Shown piece after piece: positions 45,780 to 57,461 of a stretch of DNA of 64,000 bases. The position numbers and the translations under genes are program-made. Below the pieces are notes generated by a model. That model was not told where the DNA came from. It saw only the letters and a program-made list of their open reading frames with translations, and ran no database searches. How positions within the stretch are numbered: position 1 is the first letter of the stretch; each line of letters starts with the position of its first letter. The DNA lies in contig CALLAE010000069.1 in assembly GCA_938002665.1 (NCBI GenBank), positions 83,541 to 147,540 on the forward strand. The letters are read 5' to 3'. The stretch is from an uncultured Saprospiraceae bacterium (GTDB lineage Bacteria > Bacteroidota > Bacteroidia > Chitinophagales > Saprospiraceae).

Positions 45780-47135
45780 ATGAACAAGTTTATAGAAACT
45801 TTTAAAAACATCTGGAAAATTGATGAGCTAAGGAATAGAATACTATTCACATTAGCTCTTTTAGCAATTTACAGAGTTGGGTCTTTTATTGTTTTACCTG
45901 GTGTCAATTCTGATGCACTGGAACAAGCAATGGGAAATCAGAATAATGACCTTTTAGGTTTAATAAACACTTTCACTGGTGGTGCTTTTAACCAGGCTGC
46001 AATTTTCGCACTCGGGATAATGCCTTACATCACAGCATCTATCATTGTTCAACTTTTGGGCTTTGCAGTCCCTTATTTTCAAAAACTACAACAGAAGGAA
46101 GGAGAATCTGGACGTAAGAAGATTACACAGATTACAAGAATCCTTACTGTATTTATAACACTAGTTCAGGGTGGAGGTTATCTTACTTACCTTAACTCTA
46201 TGCCAGGTGCTGTCCACCAGTCTTTGAGTCCGACAGTTTTTTGGTTTAGTAATATTATTATTCTTTCTGCAGGGACGATTTTCGCCATGTGGTTAGGAGA
46301 AAAGATTACAGATAGAGGAATCGGGAATGGTGTATCTCTATTAATAACAATAGGTATCATAGCTACTTTACCAAGATCATTTGTAACGGAGGTAATCTCT
46401 CAGTTTAACGGAGGTGGTGGTTTCTTACTGATTCTAGAGTTTGCTGTACTTTTCTTTGTGATTCTCGCTACTGTACTTATCGTACAAGGAGTCAGAAGAA
46501 TCCCTATACAGTTCGCGAAGAGAATGGTAGGTAGAACAGGCGCTAACATGCCTGCTGCTGGTGCAAGAGATTTCATACCACTAAAAGTGAATGCTTCTGG
46601 TGTAATGCCTATCATCTTTGCTCAGGCAATAATGTTCCTTCCCGTTACAATCGCACAATGGGCTGGTAACCAAGGTGGAGGTATCATAGGCCAATTGAGC
46701 GATTGGAAATCAATACCTTACAACATAATATTCTTCTTACTAGTAGTATTGTTTACCTATGTGTATACAGCATTGCTCGTAAATCCTCAGCAATATGCTG
46801 AATACCTAAAGAGACAAAATGCATTTATCCCAGGTATAAAGCCAGGATCTATGACACAAGAATTTATAGATACACTTACTACCAGAGTAACCCTTCCCGG
46901 GTCTATCTTTTTAGGTCTTATTTCTATACTACCAGCAATCGTTGCTGCTTTTGGTGTCAATGATGCGTTTGCCTTATTCTTTGGTGGTACATCTTTGCTG
47001 ATCTTAGTAGCCGTAGTATTGGATACCTTGCAGCAGATAGAGAGTTACCTACTTATGAGAAAGTACGACGGACTAGTGAAGTCTGGAAGAATCAAAGGTA
47101 GATCAGGTATGCAGACTATTGGAGCTGGTATGTAA
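45780..47135 (+). CDS. secY: Protein translocase subunit SecY
   Basis: A 451-residue inner membrane protein with ten predicted helices forming the Sec channel with SecE and SecG. IALGIMPYITASIIVQLLG is the TM2 signature, GGGYLTYLNSMPGA is a periplasmic loop, and the cytoplasmic tip loop RRIPIQFAKRMVG binds ribosome/SecA. It overlaps map by one base (TAATG). Confidence 0.97.
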   Translation: MNKFIETFKNIWKIDELRNRILFTLALLAIYRVGSFIVLPGVNSDALEQAMGNQNNDLLGLINTFTGGAFNQAAIFALGIMPYITASIIVQLLGFAVPYFQKLQQKEGESGRKKITQITRILTVFITLVQGGGYLTYLNSMPGAVHQSLSPTVFWFSNIIILSAGTIFAMWLGEKITDRGIGNGVSLLITIGIIATLPRSFVTEVISQFNGGGGFLLILEFAVLFFVILATVLIVQGVRRIPIQFAKRMVGRTGANMPAAGARDFIPLKVNASGVMPIIFAQAIMFLPVTIAQWAGNQGGGIIGQLSDWKSIPYNIIFFLLVVLFTYVYTALLVNPQQYAEYLKRQNAFIPGIKPGSMTQEFIDTLTTRVTLPGSIFLGLISILPAIVAAFGVNDAFALFFGGTSLLILVAVVLDTLQQIESYLLMRKYDGLVKSGRIKGRSGMQTIGAGM

Positions 47136-47941
47136 TGATATATTACAAGACAGCAGAAGACATAGAACATATTAGAGAAAGCTGTCTCTTGGTATCCAAG
47201 ACCCTTGCTCAAGTTGCCTCAGTCCTAAAGCCTGGAATGACCGGGTTAGAAATAGATAAGCTAGCTGAAGAATTCATTTTAGATCATGAAGCCAAGCCAG
47301 GCTTTAAAGGATATAGAGGTTTTCCAGGTACCCTATGTATTTCTCCTAATGAGGGAGTTGTACATGGTATTCCCACAGACGTTCCATTCAAGGAAGATGA
47401 TATCTTAAGTATAGATTGTGGTTCATATCTCAATGGTTACTACGGTGACTCAGCATTTACTTTTGCAATGGGCGGAGTAACAGATGAAGTGATGGAGTTA
47501 TTAGTATGCACTAATGCCTCACTATATAAAGGTATAGAACAAGCCAAAGTAGGGAATAGAATAGGAGATATAAGCTTTGCTATACAGAACTATAACGAAG
47601 AAAGGAACTACTCGGTAGTGAGAGAACTAGTAGGGCATGGTATAGGTAAAAACCTACATGAGGCTCCTGAAGTACCTAATTTCGGAAGAAGGGGTAGAGG
47701 ACCTAAAATAAAGGATGGTCTAGTGATAGCAATAGAGCCTATGATTAATATGGGAGTGAAAGGTGTCAAGCAGTCTAATGATGGCTGGACTATTATCACT
47801 AAGGACAATCAGCCTTCAGCCCATTATGAGCATACTATAGCAATTACTGACGAAGGGCCGGACATTTTGTCCAATCATACCTTGATAGAAGACGTTATAA
47901 AAAATAACCCAGAAATCAGGAATATTACCCTAAAAAAATAG
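47135..47941 (+). CDS. map: Methionine aminopeptidase, type I
   Basis: A 268-residue cytoplasmic metallopeptidase that removes the initiator Met from nascent proteins. Ligands for the two metal ions are in DCGSYLNGYYGDSAF, GHGIGKNLHEAPEVPN and IEPMINMG, with the last Glu in YEHTIAITDEGP. The linkage secY-map-infA is shared with many bacteria; adk, often between secY and map, is missing. Confidence 0.96.
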   Translation: MIYYKTAEDIEHIRESCLLVSKTLAQVASVLKPGMTGLEIDKLAEEFILDHEAKPGFKGYRGFPGTLCISPNEGVVHGIPTDVPFKEDDILSIDCGSYLNGYYGDSAFTFAMGGVTDEVMELLVCTNASLYKGIEQAKVGNRIGDISFAIQNYNEERNYSVVRELVGHGIGKNLHEAPEVPNFGRRGRGPKIKDGLVIAIEPMINMGVKGVKQSNDGWTIITKDNQPSAHYEHTIAITDEGPDILSNHTLIEDVIKNNPEIRNITLKK

Positions 47942-47965
47942 ATATTTGCACTCCAAAATTTTTTA

Positions 47966-48184
47966 ATGTCAAAAAAGAACCTAATTGCTCAGGATGGCGT
48001 CATTGAAGAAGCCCTTTCTAATGCAATGTTTAGAGTGAGACTTGAGAATGACCACGTAATAGTTGCTACTATCTCTGGAAAAATGAGAATGCACTATATA
48101 AGAATCCTTCCTGGAGACAAAGTGGCCGTCGAAATGTCCCCGTACGATTTGACAAGAGGCAGAATAACATACAGATACAAGTAG
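47966..48184 (+). CDS. infA: Translation initiation factor IF-1
   Basis: A 72-residue OB-fold protein that blocks the 30S A site during initiation. It contains [39 protein letters not shown] and [20 protein letters not shown]. Length is exactly standard. Confidence 0.97.
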   Translation: MSKKNLIAQDGVIEEALSNAMFRVRLENDHVIVATISGKMRMHYIRILPGDKVAVEMSPYDLTRGRITYRYK

Positions 48185-48186
48185 AT

Positions 48187-48303
48187 ATGAAAGTAAAAGC
48201 ATCCATAAAAAAAAGATCTGCTGATTGTAAGATCGTCAGAAGAAAAGGAAAGCTCTACGTTATTAACAAGAAGAACCCTAAGTTCAAGCAAAGACAAGGA
48301 TAA
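48187..48303 (+). CDS. rpmJ: 50S ribosomal protein L36 (zinc-free form)
   Basis: Below the ORF-track cutoff. ATG at 48187 opens a 38-residue frame: [20 protein letters not shown], then [18 protein letters not shown]. Of the four zinc ligands of classical L36 (three Cys and a His), only Cys14 remains; the others are Ser11, Asn and Phe. It sits 2 bp after infA and 3 bp before rpsM. Confidence 0.95.
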   Translation: MKVKASIKKRSADCKIVRRKGKLYVINKKNPKFKQRQG

Positions 48304-48306
48304 GAT

Positions 48307-48684
48307 ATGGCTAGAATAGCAGGAGTTGATTTACCCAAGAATAAGAGAGGCTGTATAAGCCTTACTTACGTTTATGGCATAGGTAGAACTAGAGCCAAGC
48401 AAATACTTGACAAAGTAGAAGTTGGTCATAATGTAAAGGTGAACGATTGGTCTGATGAAAACATCAAACAAATCTCTAAGCTGATACAAGACGAATACCT
48501 TGTAGAAGGTGAACTTAGAAGTGAAGTGCAGACTAACATTAAGAGATTAATGGATATCGCATGTTACAGAGGTCTGAGACATAGAAGAGGTCTCCCTGTA
48601 AGAGGGCAGAGAACACAGACCAATGCTAGAACTAGAAAAGGAAGAAAGAAAACTGTTGCTAACAAAAAGAAAGCAACTAAATAA
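48307..48684 (+). CDS. rpsM: 30S ribosomal protein S13
   Basis: A 125-residue 30S head protein contacting the P-site tRNA and bridge B1. [14 protein letters not shown] and [20 protein letters not shown] are family hallmarks; the basic tail is standard. It starts the alpha segment. Confidence 0.97.
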   Translation: MARIAGVDLPKNKRGCISLTYVYGIGRTRAKQILDKVEVGHNVKVNDWSDENIKQISKLIQDEYLVEGELRSEVQTNIKRLMDIACYRGLRHRRGLPVRGQRTQTNARTRKGRKKTVANKKKATK

Positions 48685-48692
48685 TAAGTAGT

Positions 48693-49073
48693 ATGGCAAA
48701 GGCTAAAAAGAAAAGAAAGGTAAATGTAGAACCAGAAGGTTTGGTATACATTAAAGCCAGTTTCAATAATATTATCATCTCTATGACTAACAAGGCAGGC
48801 CATGTTATATCATGGGCATCCGCAGGAAAGGCAGGTTTTAGAGGTTCTAAGAAGAATACACCATTTGCAGCTCAGATTGCAGCTAAGGATGCCGCACAAA
48901 CTGCTTATGACGCTGGAATGAGATATGCAGAGGTACTTGTAAAAGGACCTGGATCAGGAAGAGAGGCAGCTATAAGAGCAATAGATGAGATAGGTATCAA
49001 AGTAACTAGAATCAAAGATGTTACCCCTATTCCACATAATGGTTGTAGACCACCTAAGAAAAGAAGAGTTTAA
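48693..49073 (+). CDS. rpsK: 30S ribosomal protein S11
   Basis: A 126-residue 30S platform protein. It contains [38 protein letters not shown] and the C-terminal [16 protein letters not shown]. Confidence 0.97.
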   Translation: MAKAKKKRKVNVEPEGLVYIKASFNNIIISMTNKAGHVISWASAGKAGFRGSKKNTPFAAQIAAKDAAQTAYDAGMRYAEVLVKGPGSGREAAIRAIDEIGIKVTRIKDVTPIPHNGCRPPKKRRV

Positions 49074-49114
49074 GTAAAACGACTTTTAGAAGTAAACAAT
49101 AAAGTACACAGTAA

Positions 49115-49729
49115 ATGGCAAGATATACAGGACCGACTACTAAAATTGCAAGAAAATTTGGTGAGGCAATATACGGACCGGATAAAAGCTTTGAAAAAAG
49201 AAAATATCCACCAGGCCAGCATGGTGGTGGAAGAAGAAGAAAGCAGAAGTCTGACTATTCTATGCAATTAACTGAAAAGCAAAAAGCGAAGTACACTTAT
49301 GGTGTACTCGAGAGACAATTCAGAAACTTGTTTACTAAGGCCGCAGGTAAGTCAGGAGTAACAGGAGAAATCTTGCTACAATACTTAGAAGCACGTCTAG
49401 ATAACTCAGTATATAGATTAGGCATAGCACCTACCCGAAGAGCAGCGAGACAATTGGTTTCTCACAAGCATATCTTAGTGAACGGTATATTGACTAATAT
49501 TCCTTCATACCAACTCCGCCCTGGAGATGTTGTGTCTGTAAGAAATAAATCTAGAAACCTAGAAGTAGTACAAAATTCAATCGCAGGTAGAAGTTCTGAG
49601 TCCAAAAAGTGGACATGGATAGAATGGAACCCTGAAAGAATGGAAGGAACTTTCCTAGAGTATCCTGAGAGAGAAAAAATCCCAGAAAATATCAACGAAC
49701 AACTTATTGTAGAACTTTACTCTAAGTAA
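49115..49729 (+). CDS. rpsD: 30S ribosomal protein S4 (zinc-free form)
   Basis: A 204-residue primary 16S binder. The N-terminus ([19 protein letters not shown]) lacks the zinc-binding cysteines. The S4 RNA-binding domain is [20 protein letters not shown]. In E. coli S4 represses the alpha operon; in this genome any such control is unknown. A 77-bp gap separates it from rpoA. Confidence 0.96.
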   Translation: MARYTGPTTKIARKFGEAIYGPDKSFEKRKYPPGQHGGGRRRKQKSDYSMQLTEKQKAKYTYGVLERQFRNLFTKAAGKSGVTGEILLQYLEARLDNSVYRLGIAPTRRAARQLVSHKHILVNGILTNIPSYQLRPGDVVSVRNKSRNLEVVQNSIAGRSSESKKWTWIEWNPERMEGTFLEYPEREKIPENINEQLIVELYSK

Positions 49730-49806
49730 TCGGAAGATTATTGTGTGCTAGTAGGTGACGATCTGCTATGCTTAATTCATGAATTCATTCTTTATTAAAT
49801 CAACGC

Positions 49807-50805
49807 ATGAGTATTCTAAATTTTCAGAGACCTAATAAAATCTTATTAACTAAGGCCACTGAATTTGATGGCAACTTCGAATTCAAACCTCTAGAGCCTG
49901 GTTTTGGTCAAACAATAGGAAATTCTTTACGTAGAGTATTGCTTTCTTCCCTAGAAGGTCACGCTATCAGTGCTGTAAGAATAGCTGGTGTAGATCACGA
50001 GTTTTCTACAATCAAAGGCGTATACGAAGATGTCGTGGACATCATACTCAACTTGAAACAAGTAAGACTAAAGCCGGAAATAGATATGCCGGATGCTGAG
50101 AGTGAGAAAATCTATCTTACTATAAGTGGTAAAGAACAACTTACTGCTGCAGATATAGAAGCACATACCAACGTATTCAAGGTAATGAATCCTGAACTAG
50201 TCATCTGTCAGATGGAAAAATCAGTTAACCTTGAGGTAGAGCTTACTGTAACTAAAGGAAGAGGTTATGTATCAGCAGGTGAGACACTAGCTAAAGATGC
50301 ACCTATCGGAGTCATACCGGTAGATGCTATTTATACACCAATAAAAAATGTTGCTTACAAAGTAGAATCTACTAGAGTAGGCCAACGAACAGATTACGAA
50401 AAATTAAGCATAGATATCAAGACAGATGGGACCATCCATCCTGAAGATGCAGTAAAAGAAGCATCTAGAATATTGATACAACACCTTATGCTTGTTACAG
50501 ATGAGAACATCACATTCGAAACTGAAAAGAGCAGAGAAGACGATATCGTAGATGAGCACATTCTACATATGCGTAAGTTATTAAAGACGCCACTAGAAGA
50601 TCTTGATCTATCAGTAAGAGCATATAACTGTCTCAAAGCTGCTAAGATCAACTCACTAGGAGAGATGGTTAAATATGATACTAATGAATTATTAAAGTTC
50701 AGAAACTTTGGTAAGAAATCATTAGTAGAGATAGAAGAGCTTCTTCAAAATAAAGGTCTAACCTTTGGTATGGATCTTTCTAAGTACAAACTAGACGAGG
50801 AGTAA
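49807..50805 (+). CDS. rpoA: DNA-directed RNA polymerase subunit alpha
   Basis: A 332-residue subunit. The N-terminal assembly domain shows [20 protein letters not shown] and [12 protein letters not shown] linker near 235-250 leads to the C-terminal domain ([36 protein letters not shown]), which contacts UP-element DNA and activators. It keeps its usual position between rpsD and rplQ. Confidence 0.97.
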   Translation: MSILNFQRPNKILLTKATEFDGNFEFKPLEPGFGQTIGNSLRRVLLSSLEGHAISAVRIAGVDHEFSTIKGVYEDVVDIILNLKQVRLKPEIDMPDAESEKIYLTISGKEQLTAADIEAHTNVFKVMNPELVICQMEKSVNLEVELTVTKGRGYVSAGETLAKDAPIGVIPVDAIYTPIKNVAYKVESTRVGQRTDYEKLSIDIKTDGTIHPEDAVKEASRILIQHLMLVTDENITFETEKSREDDIVDEHILHMRKLLKTPLEDLDLSVRAYNCLKAAKINSLGEMVKYDTNELLKFRNFGKKSLVEIEELLQNKGLTFGMDLSKYKLDEE

Positions 50806-50813
50806 GAACATAG

Positions 50814-50912
50814 GATCGTATCGACTCAGTTCTTTCAAGACTGGATCCTTATTTAATAAATATCATTAACAGATTTTGTCATTTATGACAAGTTGATTAT
50901 ACCGACAAAATC
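50814..50912 (+). promoter_or_regulatory. Structured rpoA-rplQ intergenic leader with competing hairpins
   Basis: A hairpin based on AGGATC/GATCCT encloses AGTTCTT/AAGACT (about 50814-50850). Downstream, TTGTCA (50876-50881) can pair with TGACAA (50886-50891), or the overlapping GATTTTGTC (50872-50880) can pair with GACAAAATC (50904-50912). The last two are mutually exclusive. The region may control rplQ, but no factor or known RNA family is identified. Confidence 0.4.
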
Positions 50913-50935
50913 AGTGATGAACTTAATTTTTAGTC

Positions 50936-51418
50936 ATGAGACACGGTAAAAAATTCAACCACCTAGGTAGAAAAAAAGGGCATAGAAACGCCTTGCTCAA
51001 GAATCTTTCTAAGAATCTTATTGAGCACAAAAGAATCAATACAACACTTGCAAAGGCCAAAGCACTTAGAGTGCATATAGAGCCACTTGTTACTAAAGCT
51101 AAGACCGATACGGGTCACTCAAGAAGAGTCGTCTTTAGTTATCTACAAGACAAAGAAAGTATCAAAGAACTTTTTGGACCTATAGCTACTAAGATAGGAA
51201 CTAGACCTGGTGGCTATACTAGAATAATCAAGACGGGTCATAGAAAAGGTGATTGTGCAGAAATGGCCATGATAGAATTTGTAGATTTCAATGAGGTATA
51301 CTCTAATACTGGATCTGCTAAGACAAAGAAGACAAGAAGAAGAGGAAAGAAAAGCGGAGGGGCTAAAGCTGCTGTTGCAACGGCCGCTGCTGCTCAGAGT
51401 AGTCAAGAAGAAGAATAG
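50936..51418 (+). CDS. rplQ: 50S ribosomal protein L17
   Basis: A 160-residue protein near the tunnel exit. [38 protein letters not shown] and [20 protein letters not shown] are typical. A C-terminal extension, basic ([12 protein letters not shown]) then Ala/Gln/Glu-rich, adds about 35 residues, common in this phylum. It closes the ribosomal block before a strong terminator. Confidence 0.96.
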   Translation: MRHGKKFNHLGRKKGHRNALLKNLSKNLIEHKRINTTLAKAKALRVHIEPLVTKAKTDTGHSRRVVFSYLQDKESIKELFGPIATKIGTRPGGYTRIIKTGHRKGDCAEMAMIEFVDFNEVYSNTGSAKTKKTRRRGKKSGGAKAAVATAAAAQSSQEEE

Positions 51419-51438
51419 TATTCAATAGATATATTATT

Positions 51439-51470
51439 AAATGGGTTGCAATTCGCAGCCCATTTTTTTT
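51439..51470 (+). terminator. Rho-independent terminator after rplQ
   Basis: ATGGGTTGC pairs with GCAGCCCAT (one wobble) around AATTC, followed by eight Ts. It ends the 18-kb ribosomal transcription block. Confidence 0.9.
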
Positions 51471-51501
51471 GTCCGCGACTATTATTGTTTGGACTGCATG
51501 C

Positions 51502-51535
51502 TTTTCTATTATATTATAGTGTTTCGTTATATTTG
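51502..51535 (+). promoter_or_regulatory. Putative promoter of carA
   Basis: TATATTTG at 51528-51535 matches the -7 element; a TTTTC near 51502-51506 may serve as -33. Transcription would start about 10 bases before the carA ATG. Confidence 0.55.
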
Positions 51536-51551
51536 GGGCCAATCTAAAACC

Positions 51552-53950
<2,399 letters not shown>

Positions 53951-53984
53951 TAGATTATATATATTTGTGTTTGAAATTTCCCCC

Positions 53985-54290
53985 ATGAATATTAAGGAGA
54001 AACTTTTAGATACATTTCAATCTATTCGCCTATCTAACTTTTTCAATAAGTACTATATAACAGCTTTTGCTTTTGTTGTATGGCTTAGTTTTTTTGACAG
54101 ATATAATCTGATGACTCAGTACAAGCTGAGCCAAAATGTCAAACTCTTAGAAAATAAGAAACAAGATTATGAGAACCTGCTAGAAGAGGCACTAGTAGAA
54201 AGAAAGATTATCAAAAGTGATATAGAAAAATATGGAAGAGAGAAATACTTGTTCCATAAACCTGACGAAGAAATAATATTAATCAAGTAA
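53985..54290 (+). CDS. FtsB/DivIC-family septum formation protein
   Basis: I start at ATG 53985 (MNIKEKLLD), giving 101 residues; the track starts at a GTG six codons earlier. One membrane helix ([13 protein letters not shown]) follows a short cytoplasmic N-terminus, then a periplasmic coiled coil ([21 protein letters not shown]) and the conserved [21 protein letters not shown] end. The protein should join the FtsQLB-type divisome subcomplex. It directly follows eno, a neighbourhood also kept in gammaproteobacteria (eno-ftsB). Confidence 0.88.
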   Translation: MNIKEKLLDTFQSIRLSNFFNKYYITAFAFVVWLSFFDRYNLMTQYKLSQNVKLLENKKQDYENLLEEALVERKIIKSDIEKYGREKYLFHKPDEEIILIK

Positions 54291-54294
54291 CGAA

Positions 54295-55311
54295 ATGAGC
54301 ACACTAGTTAATAAAGATTCCAAAATTATAGTACAAGGAATCACAGGTAAAGAAGGGAGTTTCCATACAGGTCAGATGATCGAGTATGGCACACCTATTA
54401 TAGGAGGCGTAACGCCTGGAAAAGGTGGACAAGACCACCTCGGTGTACCTGTGTATAATACAGTAGATGAAGCTGTGAAAAAGGGCGGTGCTGATACTTC
54501 TATAATTTTTGTACCACCGAGATTTGCAGGTGATGCAATTATGGAAGCTGCGTCAGCAGGTATCAAAGTCATCATCTGTATCACTGAAGGTATTCCAGTA
54601 CAAGATATGGTAAAGGTAAAAGCTTACATCAATGATTTCGATTGTAGACTTATAGGCCCTAACTGCCCAGGTGTTATGACTCCAGGTGAAGCAAAGGTAG
54701 GTATCATGCCAGGCTTTATACATAATCCAGGTAAGATAGGTATCGTATCACGTTCTGGAACCCTTACTTATGAAGCTGTAGATCAAGTGACTAAAGCTGG
54801 AATGGGACAGTCTACTTGTATAGGAATAGGAGGAGATCCTATTCCAGGTACAACAACTAAAGAAGCAGTAGAACTTCTAATGAATGATCCTGATACTGAA
54901 GGTATCGTTATGATAGGCGAGATAGGAGGAAGCATGGAAGCAGATGCAGCTCACTGGATCAAAGAACATGGAACTAAGCCAGTTGTAGGCTTTATAGCTG
55001 GCCAGACAGCTCCTAAAGGAAGAACAATGGGACATGCCGGTGCTATAGTAGGAGGCAAGGATGATACAGCGGAAGCGAAGATGGAAATCATGAGAGCTTG
55101 TGGTATCTCTGTAGTTAATTCTCCTGCAGATATAGGCGTGACAATGGCTAGACTGATGGGGAAGATAGAAACCAAATCAGAAGCAGATATTAAGAAAATG
55201 CTAGAGCCAGAATTAGTAGCGTATGCTAACGAGCTAGGGATATCTGCTCATGTAGATGACCTGAAAGCGGATACACTTACTAAAGTGATGAAGCTTCTAG
55301 GATATAGCTAA
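54295..55311 (+). CDS. sucD: Succinate-CoA ligase subunit alpha with C-terminal extension
   Basis: A 338-residue TCA-cycle subunit that binds CoA and carries the phosphohistidine. It contains [64 protein letters not shown] and the active-site histidine in [15 protein letters not shown]. The conserved part ends near residue 290; about 45 more residues (from [16 protein letters not shown] to KLLGYS) are not part of the usual subunit. sucC is not nearby. It is the last gene before a terminator. Confidence 0.95.
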   Translation: MSTLVNKDSKIIVQGITGKEGSFHTGQMIEYGTPIIGGVTPGKGGQDHLGVPVYNTVDEAVKKGGADTSIIFVPPRFAGDAIMEAASAGIKVIICITEGIPVQDMVKVKAYINDFDCRLIGPNCPGVMTPGEAKVGIMPGFIHNPGKIGIVSRSGTLTYEAVDQVTKAGMGQSTCIGIGGDPIPGTTTKEAVELLMNDPDTEGIVMIGEIGGSMEADAAHWIKEHGTKPVVGFIAGQTAPKGRTMGHAGAIVGGKDDTAEAKMEIMRACGISVVNSPADIGVTMARLMGKIETKSEADIKKMLEPELVAYANELGISAHVDDLKADTLTKVMKLLGYS

Positions 55312-55342
55312 AAAAATAACTTCGACTAAAGTTATAATAAGG

Positions 55343-55371
55343 AGCCTCGCAATTTTTTGTGAGGCTTTTTT
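55343..55371 (+). terminator. Rho-independent terminator after sucD
   Basis: AGCCTCGCA pairs with TGTGAGGCT (one wobble) around a T-rich loop, followed by TTTTTT. It ends the carA-eno-ftsB-sucD unit. Confidence 0.9.
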
Positions 55372-55421
55372 AGTCTTACTAGATTCACCTAGATTTTTAT
55401 GAATTCAGATATCTTTATGCT

Positions 55422-56174
55422 GTGACTTCGAGGTATTTCATACGCCTAGCATATAACGGATCAGACTTTTCTGGCTGGCAAAACCAACCCAATGCCCCTA
55501 CGGTACAAGCTGAAATAGAAAAAGCCTTATCCATCCTCTATAATTCTGAGATCCATGTCGTAGGCTGTGGGCGGACGGACACTGGTGTACATGCCTCTGA
55601 TTTTTATCTGCACGTAGATTTAGATAATCGTTTTAGCGGGGAGCTACTCTTATTTAAGCTCAACTCTATGGTGCCTAACTCCATTGCCTTCCGCGAGATA
55701 ATGCAAGTGCCAGCCGAGGCGCATACCAGATTTGATCCTGTCTCTCGCTCCTATACTTATAAGATGACTTTTGCCAATGACCCTTTTAGGCCTCACACTA
55801 TATATAGATTTGACCAGTCGGGTAGACCAGACTTTGATCTCATGAATGAAGCTGCAGCCCTGCTCTTGGAGTATGATTCGTTTTTTCCTTTTTGCAAAAC
55901 ACATAACGACAGTGAAACTTACTTCTGTAATCTAACAGTTTCAGAATGGCGAAAAGAAACAGACAGCGAATGGCATTATAGGGTTACCTCTAATCGTTTT
56001 TTAAGAGGTATGGTAAGAATGATAGTAGGCATGACTTTGAATGTAGGACTGCACCGTCTAGATATAGAAACCGTGAAGAATGCTATGGATAAGCAGTTGC
56101 GACTACAAAAGGCCTGGGCAGTACCAGCAAAGGGGCTGTTCCTAAGCAACATAAGCTATCCAGACTATTCTTGA
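55422..56174 (+). CDS. truA: tRNA pseudouridine(38-40) synthase TruA
   Basis: A 250-residue enzyme modifying the tRNA anticodon stem. It begins at GTG 55422 (TSRYFIRLAYNGSDFSGWQ). The catalytic Asp is in GCGRTDTGVHASDF, and the family motif FLRGMVRMIVGMTLNVG is near the end. Its stop overlaps the next gene's TTG start, so the two are coupled. Confidence 0.96.
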   Translation: MTSRYFIRLAYNGSDFSGWQNQPNAPTVQAEIEKALSILYNSEIHVVGCGRTDTGVHASDFYLHVDLDNRFSGELLLFKLNSMVPNSIAFREIMQVPAEAHTRFDPVSRSYTYKMTFANDPFRPHTIYRFDQSGRPDFDLMNEAAALLLEYDSFFPFCKTHNDSETYFCNLTVSEWRKETDSEWHYRVTSNRFLRGMVRMIVGMTLNVGLHRLDIETVKNAMDKQLRLQKAWAVPAKGLFLSNISYPDYS

Positions 56175-57445
56175 AAAAGGTGCTCATATATAGCCCCATA
56201 AAGTCCAATAAATTAGACTATGTGTTCAAGTTTATTTTTGAGCAACAACTGGGGCTAGATTGGAAATATCTGACAGAGATTCAGGAGGTGGAAGTACTAT
56301 CAGAATCATCACTACTCATCAATTATTCCGCCACAGCTATCAAGCAGGCTATCTGGATAAAGAACAGTAATTATTTTTCTCACTTCCAGATGGATACTAT
56401 TCCAAGCTTCCAAGAAGAGTTAATTTTTTCTTCAGATTCAGCATCCAGCTTTGATCTTTTTGCAGCTGTCTTTTACCTATTAGCTAGGGTAGAGGAGTAT
56501 GGAGAAAACAACTGGGATGAGCATGGTCGTTTTCCCTCCTCTCAAAGTATCCTCTCCCAGAAAGATTTACTCAGTATACCAGTAGTGGACAAGTGGGTAG
56601 GAGAGCTGCGAAAGGAAGTAGAAAAGAAGTCTGGCCAGTCCCTCATTCCTAAGATTTACAAATTTATTTCTACTCTAGACATAGATCATATCTATGCATA
56701 CAAAGGGAAAAGTACATTAGTCACACTAGGCGCTTTAGCAAAAGATGTCGTTCGGCTTAAAGCTCGAAGGCTAATAGATAGACTAAAAGCGCAAGATCCT
56801 TATGATCGTCTGGAGAATATATTGCAGTGGCATGAGCAGGTGGATTTGATACCGCAGTTTTTTGTTTTGACAGCAAGCAGAGGCCCATATGATAAAAACC
56901 TCTCGCCACAGAGCAACCATTTCCATACACAGATTCTCCAGCTCAGCACAAAAGCTCCTCTTGGCATTCACCCTTCCTATCAGTCTAGTAAAGACTGGTG
57001 CTTTGATGAGGAAAAAGGAACTTTAGAAAACATAATAAAGCAACCTGTCCACCAATCTCGGCAGCATTTTCTTAGGCTTCGATTCCCCGCTACTTACCGT
57101 AGTCTCATCGCAGCAGAGATAAAAGAAGATTATTCGATGGGCTATCCTGATGTGCTAGGCCATAGGGCAGGCACTTGTAGCCCTTTTTTCTGGTACGACC
57201 TTGAAAAAGATGAAGAGACAGAGCTCATGATTTTTCCTTTTCAGTTAATGGATGTCACTATGAAGAATTACTTGAAGTATGATCCTGAGACTGCACTAAA
57301 GGCAGCAAAGCGAATTGTCGATTCTGTAAAAGAAGTCAATGGTACTTGTTGCCTTATCTGGCATAATAGCTCCTTCTATGAGGAAGAAGGTTGGGCAGGC
57401 TGGGAGGCAGTATACAGAGAAATCTTATCTCTGGCCTCAGCATAA
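56171..57445 (+). CDS. Polysaccharide deacetylase-like protein with N-terminal DUF7033-type domain
   Basis: A 424-residue protein starting at TTG 56171, overlapping truA. Residues 1-145 are an N-terminal domain common in Bacteroidota proteins of this class (FDLFAAVFYLLARVEEY). From about 160 there is a carbohydrate esterase 4-like barrel: STLDIDHIYAYKGK (metal Asp pair), PQFFVLTASRGPYD, LGIHPSYQSSKD (His), LRFPATYRSLIAAEIKEDYSMGYP and HRAGTCSPF. There is no signal peptide, so it may act on a cytoplasmic or membrane-linked glycan. Substrate unknown. Confidence 0.8.
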   Translation: MKKVLIYSPIKSNKLDYVFKFIFEQQLGLDWKYLTEIQEVEVLSESSLLINYSATAIKQAIWIKNSNYFSHFQMDTIPSFQEELIFSSDSASSFDLFAAVFYLLARVEEYGENNWDEHGRFPSSQSILSQKDLLSIPVVDKWVGELRKEVEKKSGQSLIPKIYKFISTLDIDHIYAYKGKSTLVTLGALAKDVVRLKARRLIDRLKAQDPYDRLENILQWHEQVDLIPQFFVLTASRGPYDKNLSPQSNHFHTQILQLSTKAPLGIHPSYQSSKDWCFDEEKGTLENIIKQPVHQSRQHFLRLRFPATYRSLIAAEIKEDYSMGYPDVLGHRAGTCSPFFWYDLEKDEETELMIFPFQLMDVTMKNYLKYDPETALKAAKRIVDSVKEVNGTCCLIWHNSSFYEEEGWAGWEAVYREILSLASA

Positions 57446-57461
57446 TCTTTATATTTAGACT

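Noticed and set aside
51441-51551. 37-residue N-terminal extension of carA in the ORF track
   Set aside because: It would start inside the rplQ terminator hairpin, and the added sequence is unlike CarA; ATG 51552 matches the family and a promoter lies between.
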